From contig DUUS01000092.1 in assembly GCA_012841465.1 (NCBI GenBank), positions 5,001 through 10,164 of the forward strand: a stretch of DNA of 5,164 nt. Direction: 5' to 3'. The notes below the pieces were generated by a model. The model was not told where the DNA came from and did no database searches. It saw nothing but the letters and a program-made list of their open reading frames with translations. This DNA comes from Mollicutes bacterium (GTDB lineage: Bacteria; Bacillota_I; Bacilli_A; RF39; UBA660). The translations under genes were made by a program, and so were the position numbers. Below, piece after piece: positions 4,585 to 5,164 of this stretch (positions are counted from its first letter, which is position 1; each line of letters opens with the position of its first letter).

Positions 4585-5164
4585 ATGAAAGAAAAGAAAT
4601 TATTACTCGATGTTTATGACAGACCCCCTGCACTGAAGTGGCTTGTTTTTTCACTTCAACATGTCTTTGCTATGTTTGGGGCAACAATACTAGTACCAAT
4701 GCTTGTAAATGCAGGTGCTGGTGAGGAAGTATTATCAATTCCCGTCACTTTATTTACATCAGGACTTGGTACACTCATTTATATTATATGTACTAAAGGA
4801 AAGAGTCCAGTTTATTTAGGAAGTTCATTTGCTTTTATTACTCCAATGGTTGTTGGGTTTGCAAGTGCTGGAAAAGCAGGAGTATTTACCGCCATTGTTG
4901 TAGTCGGACTTATTTATGTACTCTTTGCAGTTTTAATAAAGTTTATTGGTAAAGAGTGGATAAATAAACTTCTTCCACCAATTATTATCGGACCTATGAT
5001 TATGATAATTGGTCTTAGCTTAGCACCTAGTGCTCTTCAACAAATTGGACTTTTAGAAAATCAAGAATTTATTTGGCAAAATGCTGTTGTTGCTCTGATT
5101 ACATTTTCAGTAACAGTTGGGATAAATGTTTATGCTAAAGGTTTCTTAAAAGTTATTCCTTTCT
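4585..5164 (+). CDS. uraA: Uracil permease, NCS2 family, N-terminal 193 residues (runs off the right edge)
   Basis: This is a membrane uracil importer, in the family probably proton-coupled, feeding pyrimidine salvage. The frame matches UraA/PyrP-type NCS2 transporters throughout: RPP near the N-terminus (13-15), SLQHVFAMFGATILVPML (23-40, first membrane helix with the Q-H pair), KGKSPVYLGSSFAFITP (71-87, the segment around Ser-Phe that contacts the base in the family), GKEWINKLLPP (122-132) and hydrophobic helices at about 53-69, 98-120, 132-147 and 164-183. The family's later glutamate and histidine substrate residues are outside the window. ATG 4585 is chosen because GAGGT (4576-4580) precedes it; an in-frame ATG at 4555 would add ten residues but has no ribosome binding site. 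The alternative of a xanthine/purine permease is less likely given the SLQH and LGSSFAFI motifs. Confidence 0.93.
   Translation, partial: MKEKKLLLDVYDRPPALKWLVFSLQHVFAMFGATILVPMLVNAGAGEEVLSIPVTLFTSGLGTLIYIICTKGKSPVYLGSSFAFITPMVVGFASAGKAGVFTAIVVVGLIYVLFAVLIKFIGKEWINKLLPPIIIGPMIMIIGLSLAPSALQQIGLLENQEFIWQNAVVALITFSVTVGINVYAKGFLKVIPF

Overview
The window is AT-rich bacterial DNA with compact gene packing, TAA stops at all four gene ends seen, Shine-Dalgarno sites and sigma-A-like promoters with TATAAT-type -10 boxes. TGG encodes Trp. Together with a lysozyme-fold wall hydrolase, this suggests a walled low-GC bacterium of the Bacillota or the uncultured Bacilli-like lineages near the Mycoplasmatota. 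That assignment is an inference from base composition and gene style.

Minus strand, in order of transcription from right to left: (1) a tRNA-Asn(GUU) gene at 4264-4339 with its own promoter and terminator. (2) A two-gene operon: a 432-residue acidic protein with a C-terminal LysM-like domain (2869-4167), then a 77-residue acidic protein (2626-2859), closed by a strong terminator. (3) A membrane-anchored or secreted lysozyme-fold hydrolase (1622-2506) with its own promoter and a terminator that begins inside its last codons. (4) A glycolytic pair: pgk (404-1552), followed with no spacer by a triosephosphate isomerase gene that runs off the left edge (1-403). Both glycolytic enzymes depart from normally conserved motifs.

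Plus strand: only the right end is used. A uracil permease gene of the NCS2 family (uraA/pyrP type) starts at 4585 and runs off the right edge. Its leader of about 120 nt holds a possible 16-codon leader ORF with its own Shine-Dalgarno site, then an intrinsic terminator, then the uraA ribosome binding site. This resembles transcription attenuation and is the best candidate here for something undescribed. No recognisable PyrR-binding loop or known riboswitch was seen in it.

The genes form at least five transcription units: tRNA-Asn; LysM-like plus small acidic protein; hydrolase; pgk-tpi; uraA. There is no sign of mobile elements, CRISPR arrays or recent transfer.
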